DNA of 64,000 bases from Candidatus Omnitrophota bacterium. GTDB taxonomy: Bacteria; Omnitrophota; Gorgyraeia; JAUYCX01. The position numbers and the translations under genes were made by a program. Under the pieces are notes generated by a model, which did no database searches, was not told the DNA's origin, and worked only from the letters and a program-made list of their open reading frames with translations. Each line of letters starts with the position of its first letter. The first letter of the stretch is position 1. This document shows positions 1 to 7,485 of the stretch, in pieces. The stretch covers positions 1 to 64,000 of the forward strand of contig JAUYCX010000049.1 of assembly GCA_030692045.1 (NCBI GenBank), in the 5' to 3' direction.

Positions 1-552
1 AGAAGATTGATGAAACGGGCTGATTTGATTGTTTTGGCTGTTGATAATAATTCAATAAGAGCAGTAGTTAATTCTTTTGCGGCTCAATACTGCAAACCCC
101 TAGTCAATGTAAGCACAGGAATTTTTATGAGCAAGGAAGGAGATAAAATTCAAAATGCCGGCACTCAGATTCAATGGCTTATTCCCCGCGAAATTAATTA
201 CCCTTGTTTAAGGTGCCATGGTTCTTTAAACCAGAAAGAAATCCAGCAGGAGTTAATGGATGAATCGCAGAAGCAAAACAGAAGAAAGGCGGGTTACATA
301 GATAATACCTTAATAAGCCCTGAGCCGCAGGTTATGCCTCTCAACGGCATAGGCATAAGCTTGGCGACGTGGCAGATATGCTGCTGGATTATAGGGATTA
401 AAAAGCCAGAACCATGGACCTATTACGATGCAATACAAAATAAACTTATAAACATGCAGGTAAGGCAGAGTCCCGAATGCACCTGTTGCGGCTTGAATGA
501 GATGAGCGTGCTTGCATTAGGGGATTATAAGAAGGAATTGATAAAGCAATGA
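1..552 (+). CDS. ThiF/E1-like adenylyltransferase, C-terminal part (cut by window edge)
   Basis: The frame is open to the first base, so the 5' end lies outside the window. The visible 183 codons match the C-terminal half of the ThiF/MoeB/E1 superfamily, which adenylates the C-terminus of ubiquitin-like or sulfur-carrier proteins. Seen: a DLIVLAVDN strand typical of the E1 Rossmann fold, a CLRC pair and a CTCC pair that would form the structural zinc site, and a GYI-x-EPQV-LN stretch usual in ThiF proteins of mobile and defence loci. The nucleotide-binding N-terminus is not visible. The stop overlaps the next start (ATGA at 549-552), so it is probably translated with the small genes that follow. 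Family call is good; the substrate is unknown. Confidence 0.75.
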   Translation, partial: RRLMKRADLIVLAVDNNSIRAVVNSFAAQYCKPLVNVSTGIFMSKEGDKIQNAGTQIQWLIPREINYPCLRCHGSLNQKEIQQELMDESQKQNRRKAGYIDNTLISPEPQVMPLNGIGISLATWQICCWIIGIKKPEPWTYYDAIQNKLINMQVRQSPECTCCGLNEMSVLALGDYKKELIKQ

Positions 553-773
553 AATTAAAACGCAAGATGCAAATAGTTGAGCAGGTAGTAACTGTTTTGT
601 TCCCCTCAAGGATACCGGAGCATGCTCTTGAGTTGAGAGAAATTTGCACGTTTGCGAGAGTCTCGGAATCAGACGCAATTTTTGCAATCAATCATCTCAT
701 CAAGCAGGGATATAAAATCAGGACTACTGATGAGCTGCCGAGGAAGTTTTATTACGAAAATGGACAGGGATAA
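549..773 (+). CDS. small protein, possible winged-helix fold
   Basis: 74 residues, starting at an ATG that overlaps the stop of the E1-like gene. The sequence is rich in alternating helix-forming segments (ELREICTFARVSESDAIF then AINHLIKQGYKI) followed by a short strand-like FYYENG end, which looks like a small winged-helix domain. I do not recognise the family. Its 3' end overlaps the next ORF by 14 bases, consistent with one translationally coupled transcript. A partner or regulator of the E1-like protein is possible but only inferred from position. Confidence 0.5.
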   Translation: MKLKRKMQIVEQVVTVLFPSRIPEHALELREICTFARVSESDAIFAINHLIKQGYKIRTTDELPRKFYYENGQG

Positions 774-966
774 GAAAGAATTTTTTAAGGAGCAGGCGGA
801 GAAATTCAGGGATTACGCGAGTAAATTCCCCGACAGGGACTTGCTGTCTGTTTTTGAGGAGTGGGCAGAATCCAAGGATTTTTCTGATGAGGACAGGCAA
901 AACATCTTTGCAAAGTTTCTTTCGCATTTTGCAAAGAAATTTCTTGATAAGAATTATGGATACTAA
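760..966 (+). CDS. small charged hypothetical protein
   Basis: 68 residues starting MDRDKKEFFKEQAEKF. I chose ATG 760 because it overlaps the upstream stop by 14 bases, in the style of this block; a longer frame is open from 652 but would overlap the upstream gene by more than 100 bases. The product is charged and probably all-helical, with many Asp, Glu, Lys and Phe residues. No known family is recognised. The gene belongs to the run of tiny overlapping ORFs between the E1-like gene and the recombinase. Confidence 0.45.
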   Translation: MDRDKKEFFKEQAEKFRDYASKFPDRDLLSVFEEWAESKDFSDEDRQNIFAKFLSHFAKKFLDKNYGY

Positions 967-1156
967 TTTTGTAGAACAAATTTTTGGAATATATGACGAA
1001 GCAAAGAATCGCATACTGCTTTATGTGCAGGCCTCTGTTTCTCCGGAGCAGTTTAAGGCATTGCGAAAGCTTATACTTGATGAACTTGGTCTGAGCGGTG
1101 CTGAGGGTAAGGTTAAAAAACTAATAGATGAAAAGGAAAGGGCAGGCAAGAGCTGA
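956..1156 (+). CDS. small hypothetical protein
   Basis: 66 residues beginning MDTNFVEQIFGIYDEAKN. The start at 956 overlaps the preceding stop by 11 bases; a longer in-frame extension to 854 lies entirely inside the upstream gene and was not used. The middle reads like a strand plus two helices (RILLYVQASVSPEQFKALRK) and the end is a Lys/Glu-rich helix. No family is recognised. Position suggests element cargo expressed with its neighbours. Confidence 0.45.
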   Translation: MDTNFVEQIFGIYDEAKNRILLYVQASVSPEQFKALRKLILDELGLSGAEGKVKKLIDEKERAGKS

Positions 1157-1182
1157 ATTTTGCAAAGGGGTGGTGTTTATGA

Positions 1183-1356
1183 GTGGAGAAAGACATAGAG
1201 TTATCCCTGAAAAATCAGGAAGAGAAGGAAAGAGTTGACAGGGTTCTCGAGATTCTGCTTGAAGCGGATTTAATCTATCTTGGCAAACTCCTGGAAGAAG
1301 AAAACAATCTCGCCAATCTGCATAAAAAGATTGACAAAGAGTGTAAAAAAGCGTAA
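1183..1356 (+). CDS. possible 57-residue helical protein (GTG start)
   Basis: A GTG start at 1183 opens a 57-residue frame that is strongly amphipathic and Glu/Lys/Leu-rich (VDRVLEILLEADLIYLGKLL), ending in KKIDKECKKA. A purine-rich AAAGGGGTGG sits at 1165-1173, which could serve either this GTG or an ATG at 1179 that only encodes 19 codons. The frame is closed by a stop just before the GTG, so no longer version exists. It fills the gap between the small ORFs and the HTH gene. The family is unknown and the call rests on composition and position. Confidence 0.4.
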   Translation: MEKDIELSLKNQEEKERVDRVLEILLEADLIYLGKLLEEENNLANLHKKIDKECKKA

Positions 1357-1368
1357 AATCCTAATGCA

Positions 1369-1554
1369 ATGAATAAGAAACGATACAATGTGAAAGAAGT
1401 TGCAGAGGCATTAGGGGTTACCCGCCAGACTCTCTATTATTGGTTTAAAAAAGACTGGGTTAAACCAAACAGAGACTATCGCAATTACCCTGTCTTTACT
1501 GATGAAGACATAAAGAAGATTGAGAAGTGGAGAAATACTTTGAGGAGGCCATGA
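1369..1554 (+). CDS. MerR/excisionase-type HTH protein
   Basis: 61 residues. YNVKEVAEALGVTRQTLYYWFKK is a clear MerR/excisionase-like helix-turn-helix, followed by a short wing and a terminal helix (FTDEDIKKIEKWRN). Proteins of this size next to a recombinase commonly act as recombination directionality factors or as repressors of the integrase. Its last codons overlap the recombinase start (ATG 1551, stop TGA 1552-1554), so the two are translationally coupled. DNA binding is a family-level expectation; the role as excisionase is inference. Confidence 0.75.
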   Translation: MNKKRYNVKEVAEALGVTRQTLYYWFKKDWVKPNRDYRNYPVFTDEDIKKIEKWRNTLRRP

Positions 1555-3188
1555 AAGTAGCTATCTATATCAGAGTTTCAACCGAAGACCAGGCAAAAGA
1601 GGGAACTTCTCTTGAGGTTCAGCGCGAGTTTCTCATCAACTATGCAAAGAAGGAAGGATGGGAGATTTATCATCCTGATGAAAAGGATGTTTACGAGGAT
1701 GACGAAAGCGGATACTCAAGAGAAAGGACTGAGCTGAAAAGACTGCTGACTGATGCAAAGAGAGGCAGATTTAACATGGTTCTGGTTTACAAGATTGACA
1801 GGTTCAGCAGAAAATTAAAAGACCTTCTTAATTTAGTAGATGAGCTTGAAGAGATGAACATTGGTTTAAAGTCAGCAACGGAATATTATGATACGACTAA
1901 TTCAGCAGGAAAGATGATGTTCCAGCAGTTAGGAAGCTTTGCAGAATTTGAGAGAAACAGGATAAAAGAAAGAGTGTTCCCGGGCATGATCAAGGGAGTG
2001 CAGAGAGGCAACTGGCAGGGCGCGAGATATTCGCCTTACGGTTATAGTTATAACAAGCTTGACCCCGAAAAGAAATTAAGAGTAGTGGAAGAGGAAGAAA
2101 AGATTGTAAAGCTAATCTACACGATGTATCTTGCAAACCAGAGCACTGCACGGATAGCAGGGTACCTATATAAAAAAGAATACAAGACAAGAAGCGGGGG
2201 AAGCTTTCATACGAAGCTGATTGGAGATATTTTAAAAAATCAGGTTTATCTGGGAAAGATTATATGGAACAGGCATCACTATGACAAGAGGAATAAGACA
2301 AGGAAGGGTTACAGATATATTAAGAACGAAGACTCAAAAGTAATTATAGCGGATGGGAGGCACGAGGCAATAATAACGCAGGAAGATTTCGACCTCGTTC
2401 AAAAGAAATTAAAGGCAAACAGAAAAGGAGTGATGCACAGAAATGGAGTAAAGGAATATCCTCTGTCAGGCATTCTCTTTTGCGGGAAATGCAACCACAA
2501 ATATTTAGGCTCAGTGAATATTTCACAGCACAGGCTTGGAATCAAAAAAAGATGGTACAGGTGCAATGCAAGGCAGGTTCATTTTATCAAATGCCTTAAT
2601 GCTGCCGTGAGGGCAGAGGTTCTTGAGCCGGAAATTTTCGCTATTCTTGAGCAGATAATAGAGCATCCTGAGCTTAAGGCCAAAAGGTTTGACAACATAG
2701 TCCAGAGCAGGGTTCAGTTAGCTGATGAGCAGCTGAAAGAGCAAAAGGATAAATTAAGGGAAGAGCTGAGAAAGAATCTGGACAAGCAGAGCAGGTTAAA
2801 CGAGGTATATCTTGATAACTTAGTTGCAATTGAGGTATTCAAGGACAAGTCAATTTTGCTCAGAGAAGAGGAGAAGCAGTTAAAGAACGAGATAGCAAGG
2901 GTTGAGATGAGGTTAGTTGAAAAAGAAAGGTCAGAACAATATCAGCTGCTTTTGGGAAGGGTGATTGATAATTACGAGGAAACAAAGAAAAACGTTGACA
3001 TAGTTGCCAAGAAAGAGATGTTAAGGCTGATATTCAGAAGGATAATGGTTGATGACGGCAAGATAGCGGGAATAGAGTTTTTTGAGCCGTTCAAAAGGTT
3101 TTATGAGGAGACAAAATGCAGTGTAACTCCAATAAAGACAGCAGGAAGGGAAGAGTCGTATATATTAAGTCCTTCGGCTGTCAAATGA
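1551..3188 (+). CDS. large serine recombinase (site-specific integrase)
   Basis: 545 residues from ATG 1551, chosen because GAGGAGG lies at 1540-1546 and because VAIYIRVSTEDQ then falls at the N-terminus, as in the family. The catalytic serine is S10 of the resolvase domain. The YKIDRFSR and EFERNRIKERV segments are resolvase motifs, followed by a Recombinase domain, a zinc ribbon (CGKCNHKYLG with later CNA and KC) and a long coiled coil near residues 390-480. Large serine recombinases integrate phages and mobile islands by recombining short att sites. The last 73 bases overlap the miaB gene in another frame, so the C-terminal tail (SYILSPSAVK) is encoded by former host sequence. That places an attachment site here. 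Confidence 0.93.
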   Translation: MKVAIYIRVSTEDQAKEGTSLEVQREFLINYAKKEGWEIYHPDEKDVYEDDESGYSRERTELKRLLTDAKRGRFNMVLVYKIDRFSRKLKDLLNLVDELEEMNIGLKSATEYYDTTNSAGKMMFQQLGSFAEFERNRIKERVFPGMIKGVQRGNWQGARYSPYGYSYNKLDPEKKLRVVEEEEKIVKLIYTMYLANQSTARIAGYLYKKEYKTRSGGSFHTKLIGDILKNQVYLGKIIWNRHHYDKRNKTRKGYRYIKNEDSKVIIADGRHEAIITQEDFDLVQKKLKANRKGVMHRNGVKEYPLSGILFCGKCNHKYLGSVNISQHRLGIKKRWYRCNARQVHFIKCLNAAVRAEVLEPEIFAILEQIIEHPELKAKRFDNIVQSRVQLADEQLKEQKDKLREELRKNLDKQSRLNEVYLDNLVAIEVFKDKSILLREEEKQLKNEIARVEMRLVEKERSEQYQLLLGRVIDNYEETKKNVDIVAKKEMLRLIFRRIMVDDGKIAGIEFFEPFKRFYEETKCSVTPIKTAGREESYILSPSAVK

Positions 3189-4348
3189 ACTCCCGCGACT
3201 CTGAAGCGTTAGCAGGTCTGCTTCGGGATAAAGGTTTTATTTTAACTGATTCGCCTGATAGTGCTGATGTGATTTTGTTTAATACTTGTTCAGTTAGACA
3301 ACACGCCGAAGACAAAGTTTGGTCGGAAATCGGAAGGATTGCAAAATTGTCCCCCCTTGATTTTGCGTACAAAACACGCAAAATCAAAGCAGGGGGGACT
3401 CCTCGTCCGACAAAAAAAATTGTCGGACTCGTCGGTTGTATGGCGCAGAATTATAAGGATGAGATTTTTAAGCGCTGCCCAAATGTGGATTTGGTTGTAG
3501 GACCCAATGATTTAATCAGTATTCCACTTTTAATTGAAGCTATTCTAAGAGAGAGGTCGCAGGTTATAGCAGTGGGGACAATGGAGCGCGAGCAAGACTT
3601 TTACATCAGCAACTTCCGTCGAGAAAAAGACCATGCCTATGTCGTAATTTCCGAGGGGTGTAGTAATTTTTGCAGTTACTGCGTTGTGCCATTTGTGCGC
3701 GGAAGATTACACAGCCGGCCTCATCAGGAAATTTTAAAAGAAATAAAAAGCACAGTTAATTCAGGCATTAAAGATATTACCCTATTAGGCCAGAATGTAA
3801 ATGCCTATCTTGATACAGACCATTTGCCAGATAAGCCAAGTAATTATGTTAATTTTATAGAGCTAATTAAAAAGATTGATGAGGTTGAAGGTCTTAAAAG
3901 TTTTGATTTTGTAACCTCTCATCCCAAAGACACCAGCCAAGAATTATTTTTGGCAATGAGAGACTGTAAAAAACTTAAAAAGCAATTACACTTGCCAGTT
4001 CAATCCGGTTCGGATAGAATATTAAAATTGATGAACCGCGGCTATACAGCCAAGCAATATTCGGAATTAGTTAAAGAATACCGCAAGATAACAAATGGCA
4101 GAATCACCACAGACATAATCGTAGGTTTTCCTACAGAAGCGCAAGGGGATTTTAATCAAACCTTAAATCTGATGAAAGAAATTGAATTTAATTCTGCATA
4201 CATTTTTAAATACTCACCTCGACCGCATACAGAGGCTGAAAATTTGAAAGATGATGTTGCCCTGAAAGAAAAAGAACTCAGACACAAAATCTTATTGGAT
4301 TTGCAAAAAGAAATTTCCCAAAACAAAAAATGCACCAGCATATTGTAA
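3116..4348 (+). CDS. miaB: tRNA-2-methylthio-N6-dimethylallyladenosine synthase, lacking TRAM
   Basis: 410 residues. MiaB is a radical SAM methylthiotransferase acting on i6A37 of tRNAs. The N-terminal cluster ligands are C22, C58 and C108 (FGCQMN, NTCSV, VGCM). The radical SAM triad is C182-x3-C186-x2-C189 in EGCSNFCSYC. GAGGAG at 3105-3110 precedes ATG 3116; this ribosome binding site lies inside the recombinase gene. Two oddities: residues about 78-100 (SPLDFAYKTRK onward) are encoded by a palindrome and have no counterpart in usual MiaB, and the protein ends right after the radical SAM domain, without the roughly 60-residue TRAM domain. miaA, which makes its i6A substrate, is two genes downstream. 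The next gene starts inside its last codons. Confidence 0.92.
   Translation: MQCNSNKDSRKGRVVYIKSFGCQMNSRDSEALAGLLRDKGFILTDSPDSADVILFNTCSVRQHAEDKVWSEIGRIAKLSPLDFAYKTRKIKAGGTPRPTKKIVGLVGCMAQNYKDEIFKRCPNVDLVVGPNDLISIPLLIEAILRERSQVIAVGTMEREQDFYISNFRREKDHAYVVISEGCSNFCSYCVVPFVRGRLHSRPHQEILKEIKSTVNSGIKDITLLGQNVNAYLDTDHLPDKPSNYVNFIELIKKIDEVEGLKSFDFVTSHPKDTSQELFLAMRDCKKLKKQLHLPVQSGSDRILKLMNRGYTAKQYSELVKEYRKITNGRITTDIIVGFPTEAQGDFNQTLNLMKEIEFNSAYIFKYSPRPHTEAENLKDDVALKEKELRHKILLDLQKEISQNKKCTSIL
3349..3428 (+). repeat. in-frame palindromic insert within miaB
   Basis: Left arm GTCCCCCCTTGATTTTGCGT (3349-3368) pairs with a right arm at 3376-3399, ACGCAAAATCAA then GGGGGGAC, leaving a 7-base loop and a small bulge. 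A second hairpin follows directly: GTCCGAC (3405-3411) with GTCGGAC (3422-3428). The reading frame passes through both without a stop and adds about two dozen residues between the GRIAKL helix and the VGLVGCM strand. This resembles the coding palindromic elements known from Rickettsia. Confidence 0.8.
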
Positions 4349-5088
4349 GAATACTATCCCTATCAATTTTAATTCTCTTGATTAATTTTACTAATCTTTT
4401 TGCTGGTGACAAAATCGAAGAGTTATTCTTGCGTTCAGATTACCCTTCTGTTATTGAAGAAGCTTCGAGAATTTTATCCCAAGATAAAACAAGCCCAAAT
4501 TTAGACAAGGTTTATTTTTACCTTGGCTTAAGCAATATGAAATTGGGAAATTTCGCTGAGGCGCGCAATGATTTTAATATTATTTTAAGAGAATTTCCCA
4601 ATTCTAAATTAAAGGAAAGGGTGAATTTAAGCATTGCTGATTTATATTTTTTAGAAGAAAATTATCCTGAGGCAAAAAATTATTATGATAATTTAGCTAA
4701 AGATACAAATTCAAATATTTTAAGTCTTATTTATTATAAATTAGCCCAGACAAATATGAAGTTAGGCAAGTGGCAGTTGGCAAAAGAATATTTAGAAAAA
4801 TTAAAAAATGAATTTCCTTTAAGCTTTGAGACAAGCTTGGCAAAAAATATTAATGTATATGATGAGTTTTTTACTGTGCAGGTAGGTTCTTTTATCGACG
4901 CTGATAAGGCAAGAAATTTATCAGATGAAATAAAATCAGCCGGATTAGATAGCTATATCGTAATTAATCAATTACAAGATAAAACATTCTATCGCGTAAG
5001 AGTGGGCAAGTTTGCCTCATTAAAAGAGGCAAAAGAATTAGAAAAAAGTTTGACAGAGAAAAATTATCCTACCAAAATCTTTCCCTAA
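4330..5088 (+). CDS. exported TPR protein with C-terminal SPOR domain
   Basis: 252 residues. An N-terminal hydrophobic segment (ILSLSILILLINFTNLFAG) looks like a signal peptide or anchor. Residues about 30-165 form tetratricopeptide-like helix pairs (YFYLGLSNMKLGNFAEARNDF; YYKLAQTNMKLGKWQLAKEYL). Residues about 178-252 are a SPOR domain (FFTVQVGSFIDADKARNL ... FYRVRVGKFASLKEAKEL), which in known proteins binds glycan strands denuded of peptides at septa. It therefore probably acts in the periplasm in cell-envelope organisation, like a CpoB/YbgF-type factor. It starts 19 bases inside miaB. Domain calls are firm; the exact role is inferred. Confidence 0.85.
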   Translation: MHQHIVRILSLSILILLINFTNLFAGDKIEELFLRSDYPSVIEEASRILSQDKTSPNLDKVYFYLGLSNMKLGNFAEARNDFNIILREFPNSKLKERVNLSIADLYFLEENYPEAKNYYDNLAKDTNSNILSLIYYKLAQTNMKLGKWQLAKEYLEKLKNEFPLSFETSLAKNINVYDEFFTVQVGSFIDADKARNLSDEIKSAGLDSYIVINQLQDKTFYRVRVGKFASLKEAKELEKSLTEKNYPTKIFP

Positions 5089-5092
5089 AAAT

Positions 5093-6010
5093 ATGTTAAA
5101 CAAGGTTCTGTTTTTAGTTGGTCCTACTGCTGTGGGTAAAACAGGGGTTGCCTTAGAATTGTCTAAAAAAATTCCGCTGGAGGTGATTTCTTGTGATTCT
5201 ATGCAAATTTATAAAGAGTTAAACATTATAAGTAATAAACCGCAACAGAAGATTTTAAAAAGAATGCCGCATCATTTAATTAATGTCGTTTCAGTTAAAC
5301 GCGAATATAATGTAGCAGATTTTAGAGAGCAAGCGCTTAAGGCAATCAAGGCAATTCATAAAAAAGATAAAATTCCCTTAATTGTAGGCGGAAGCGGGCT
5401 TTATATGAGCCTAATTTTAGATGGAATTTTTAGAGGCGCAAAAAAGGATTTACAATTTCGTAGCCTGCTAAACCAGCAAGCGAAGATTTACGGCAGTTTA
5501 TATTTACATAACAGATTAAAAAAGATTGACCCGCAAGCGGCTCAAATTATTCATCCCAATGATTTAAAAAGGATAATCCGCGCCCTCGAGGTTTATGAAC
5601 TAACTAAGCAACCAATATCAAACTTGAAGAGCGAACGAAAAGGGATTTGGGGAAAATTTGATATTCAGATTTTTGGGCTGCTCTGCGAAAGAGAAGAATT
5701 ACACAATAGAATTAATGCACGAGTTGAAATAATGTTTAGAGCCGGCCTTTTAAAAGAAATAAAGGCAGTTTTAAAAAAAACACTAAGCCTAACTTCTTCT
5801 TATTGTTTAGGCATAAGAGAAATCAAAGGATATTTTGCGGGTCAATACGATTTGGCAGAAGCTAAGCGCTTAATTAAACAAAATAGCCGACGATACGCCA
5901 AAAGGCAGATGACCTGGTTTAGGAAAGACAAGCGCATAAATTGGATTAAGATAACAAATGATGATACACCCAAAAATATCGCTAAGAGAATTTTAGCAAA
6001 AATAGAATAG
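5093..6010 (+). CDS. miaA: tRNA dimethylallyltransferase
   Basis: 305 residues, the usual length. MiaA transfers a dimethylallyl group to N6 of A37 in tRNAs reading U-starting codons. The P-loop GPTAVGKT is at residues 10-17, followed by ISCDSMQIYK with the catalytic aspartate and VGGSGLYMSLILDG. The C-terminal RRYAKRQMTWFRK is the tRNA-binding signature. It begins 4 bases after the TPR-SPOR gene and is followed 4 bases later by hflX; the miaA-hflX order is common in bacteria. It supplies the substrate for MiaB upstream. Confidence 0.97.
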   Translation: MLNKVLFLVGPTAVGKTGVALELSKKIPLEVISCDSMQIYKELNIISNKPQQKILKRMPHHLINVVSVKREYNVADFREQALKAIKAIHKKDKIPLIVGGSGLYMSLILDGIFRGAKKDLQFRSLLNQQAKIYGSLYLHNRLKKIDPQAAQIIHPNDLKRIIRALEVYELTKQPISNLKSERKGIWGKFDIQIFGLLCEREELHNRINARVEIMFRAGLLKEIKAVLKKTLSLTSSYCLGIREIKGYFAGQYDLAEAKRLIKQNSRRYAKRQMTWFRKDKRINWIKITNDDTPKNIAKRILAKIE

Positions 6011-6014
6011 ACTT

Positions 6015-7265
6015 ATGGAAAATGTATTATTAGTTACCGTAGACCTTCATGAAAAAAATACTTGGCCACCAGAAGATATTCAAAGGGAATTAGCTGAGTT
6101 GACAAAATCCTCTGGAGCAAATGTGGCAGATGAAATAATTTGTTTTCGTCAAAGGCCAACACCTAATTTGTTAATTGGCAGTGGCAAAGCAGAGGAGTTA
6201 GCTTTACTTTGTGAAGAAAAAGCAATTGATACAGTAATTTTTAGCACAGATTTAAGCGGCACTCAACAGAGAAACTTAGAAGAGATTATCAAAGCAAAAA
6301 CTATTGACCGCACTCAATTGATTTTGGATATTTTTGCCAGGCATGCAAAAAGTCCCGAGGGAAAAATGCAGGTAGAGCTTGCCCAATTAGAATATCTCCT
6401 GCCGCGCTTAACCGGCAAGGGTATCATGCTTTCACGTCTGGGCGGCGGCATTGGTACAAGAGGTCCTGGAGAACAAAAGCTTGAGGTTGACCGCCGGGTC
6501 ATCAGAAAAAGAATTTCTAAGTTAAGCCAAGACCTTTTAAATGTAAGTTTACACAGAGAGACCTTACGTAAAAAAAGAAAAGAGTTGTCTTTACCCAGCG
6601 TTGCCATCGTAGGTTATACCAATGCAGGAAAGTCCACACTTTTAAACGCTTTAACCCACGCCCAACAGATTGTGCGCGATAGTTTGTTTACCACCCTTGA
6701 CCCTTTGTCCAGAAAACTTTCCTTACCCAATCATCAAACAATTATAATTTCCGATACTGTGGGTTTTATGTATAAACTGCCGCACCACCTTATTGAGTCA
6801 TTCAAGGCAACCTTAGAAGAGGTAACGCAGGCAGATTTGCTTTTACATGTTTTAGATATTAGCCAGACTAAAAACCAAGAGCTCGCCCAAGCAGTTTATG
6901 AGGTATTAAAAGAATTAGAAGCTAATCACAAACCCATAATCACTGTATTAAACAAAATTGATAAGTTGGAAGATAGGACTTGGCTTGAGGCTCTTAAAAG
7001 AGAATTTCCTAATGCTGTGGCTATTTCTGCCTTAAATAAGGAAAATTTAACTGAACTTCTTGAAAAGATTGAGGAGCAGCTTTCTTTTTTAGTAACTGCC
7101 TTGGACTTGTTTATACCCATTAACCGGATGGATTTGATTGACCAAATCTATCAAGAGGGAAGGGTTTTTGAAATAAATTATACCTCTAAAGGGGTTAAAA
7201 TTAAAGCCAGCCTGCCGGTTTCTACTGCCAAGAAATTAGCTTACCTTAAGAAAACGCTTTCCTAA
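6015..7265 (+). CDS. hflX: ribosome-associated GTPase HflX
   Basis: 416 residues. HflX is a GTPase that binds 50S and stalled 70S ribosomes and can split them under stress. The N-terminal HflX domain includes the family hallmark GGIGTRGPGEQKLEVDRR near residues 145-162. The G domain has VGYTNAGKST (G1), DTVGFMYKLPH (G3) and LNKIDKL (G4). The length is normal for the family. It follows miaA by 4 bases. The next gene starts 220 bases later behind an inverted-repeat element, so this is probably the operon end. Confidence 0.96.
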   Translation: MENVLLVTVDLHEKNTWPPEDIQRELAELTKSSGANVADEIICFRQRPTPNLLIGSGKAEELALLCEEKAIDTVIFSTDLSGTQQRNLEEIIKAKTIDRTQLILDIFARHAKSPEGKMQVELAQLEYLLPRLTGKGIMLSRLGGGIGTRGPGEQKLEVDRRVIRKRISKLSQDLLNVSLHRETLRKKRKELSLPSVAIVGYTNAGKSTLLNALTHAQQIVRDSLFTTLDPLSRKLSLPNHQTIIISDTVGFMYKLPHHLIESFKATLEEVTQADLLLHVLDISQTKNQELAQAVYEVLKELEANHKPIITVLNKIDKLEDRTWLEALKREFPNAVAISALNKENLTELLEKIEEQLSFLVTALDLFIPINRMDLIDQIYQEGRVFEINYTSKGVKIKASLPVSTAKKLAYLKKTLS

Positions 7266-7332
7266 ACCGCCTCCAGCCACCTTGTTTTTTGCTCCCTATA
7301 TGTTAAGTTTATTATAGTTAATGGTTTACATT

Positions 7333-7415
7333 GATTACAGTGATTTTAATTGAGATTACAGAGATTATCCTTCAAGAACTAATCATTGTAATCTTTTCTT
7401 TAATCACCGTAATCA
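7333..7415. repeat. dispersed palindromic repeat (GATTACAGTGATT type)
   Basis: The hflX-to-hydrolase gap holds an imperfect inverted repeat. The left side is GATTACAGTGATT and GATTACAGAGATT separated by 8 bases; the right side is AATCATTGTAATC and AATCACCGTAATC separated by 8 bases. The arms can pair into a long interrupted hairpin. No coding potential is seen. No clear terminator or promoter could be read in the rest of the gap (7266-7485). Confidence 0.6.
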
Positions 7416-7485
7416 TACCTTAATTTATTTGATAGAGCATTATAAGAAAACACAAAATGTCCCAAAAAACATAAGAGGAAATCTG

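Larger units (their letters stand above)
1..3115 (+). mobile_element. right end of an integrated island
   Basis: The block holds an E1-like gene, four tiny overlapping ORFs, an HTH gene and a serine recombinase that stops inside miaB. Integrase at the boundary plus overlap with a conserved housekeeping gene is the usual layout of an integrated element. The exact end is placed near the miaB start codon (3116) by inference. The other boundary is outside the window, so size and att core cannot be read. Confidence 0.65.

Noticed and set aside
1179..1238. 19-codon ORF with a good upstream purine tract
   Set aside because: Too short to support; the overlapping 57-codon GTG frame explains the same signal at least as well.
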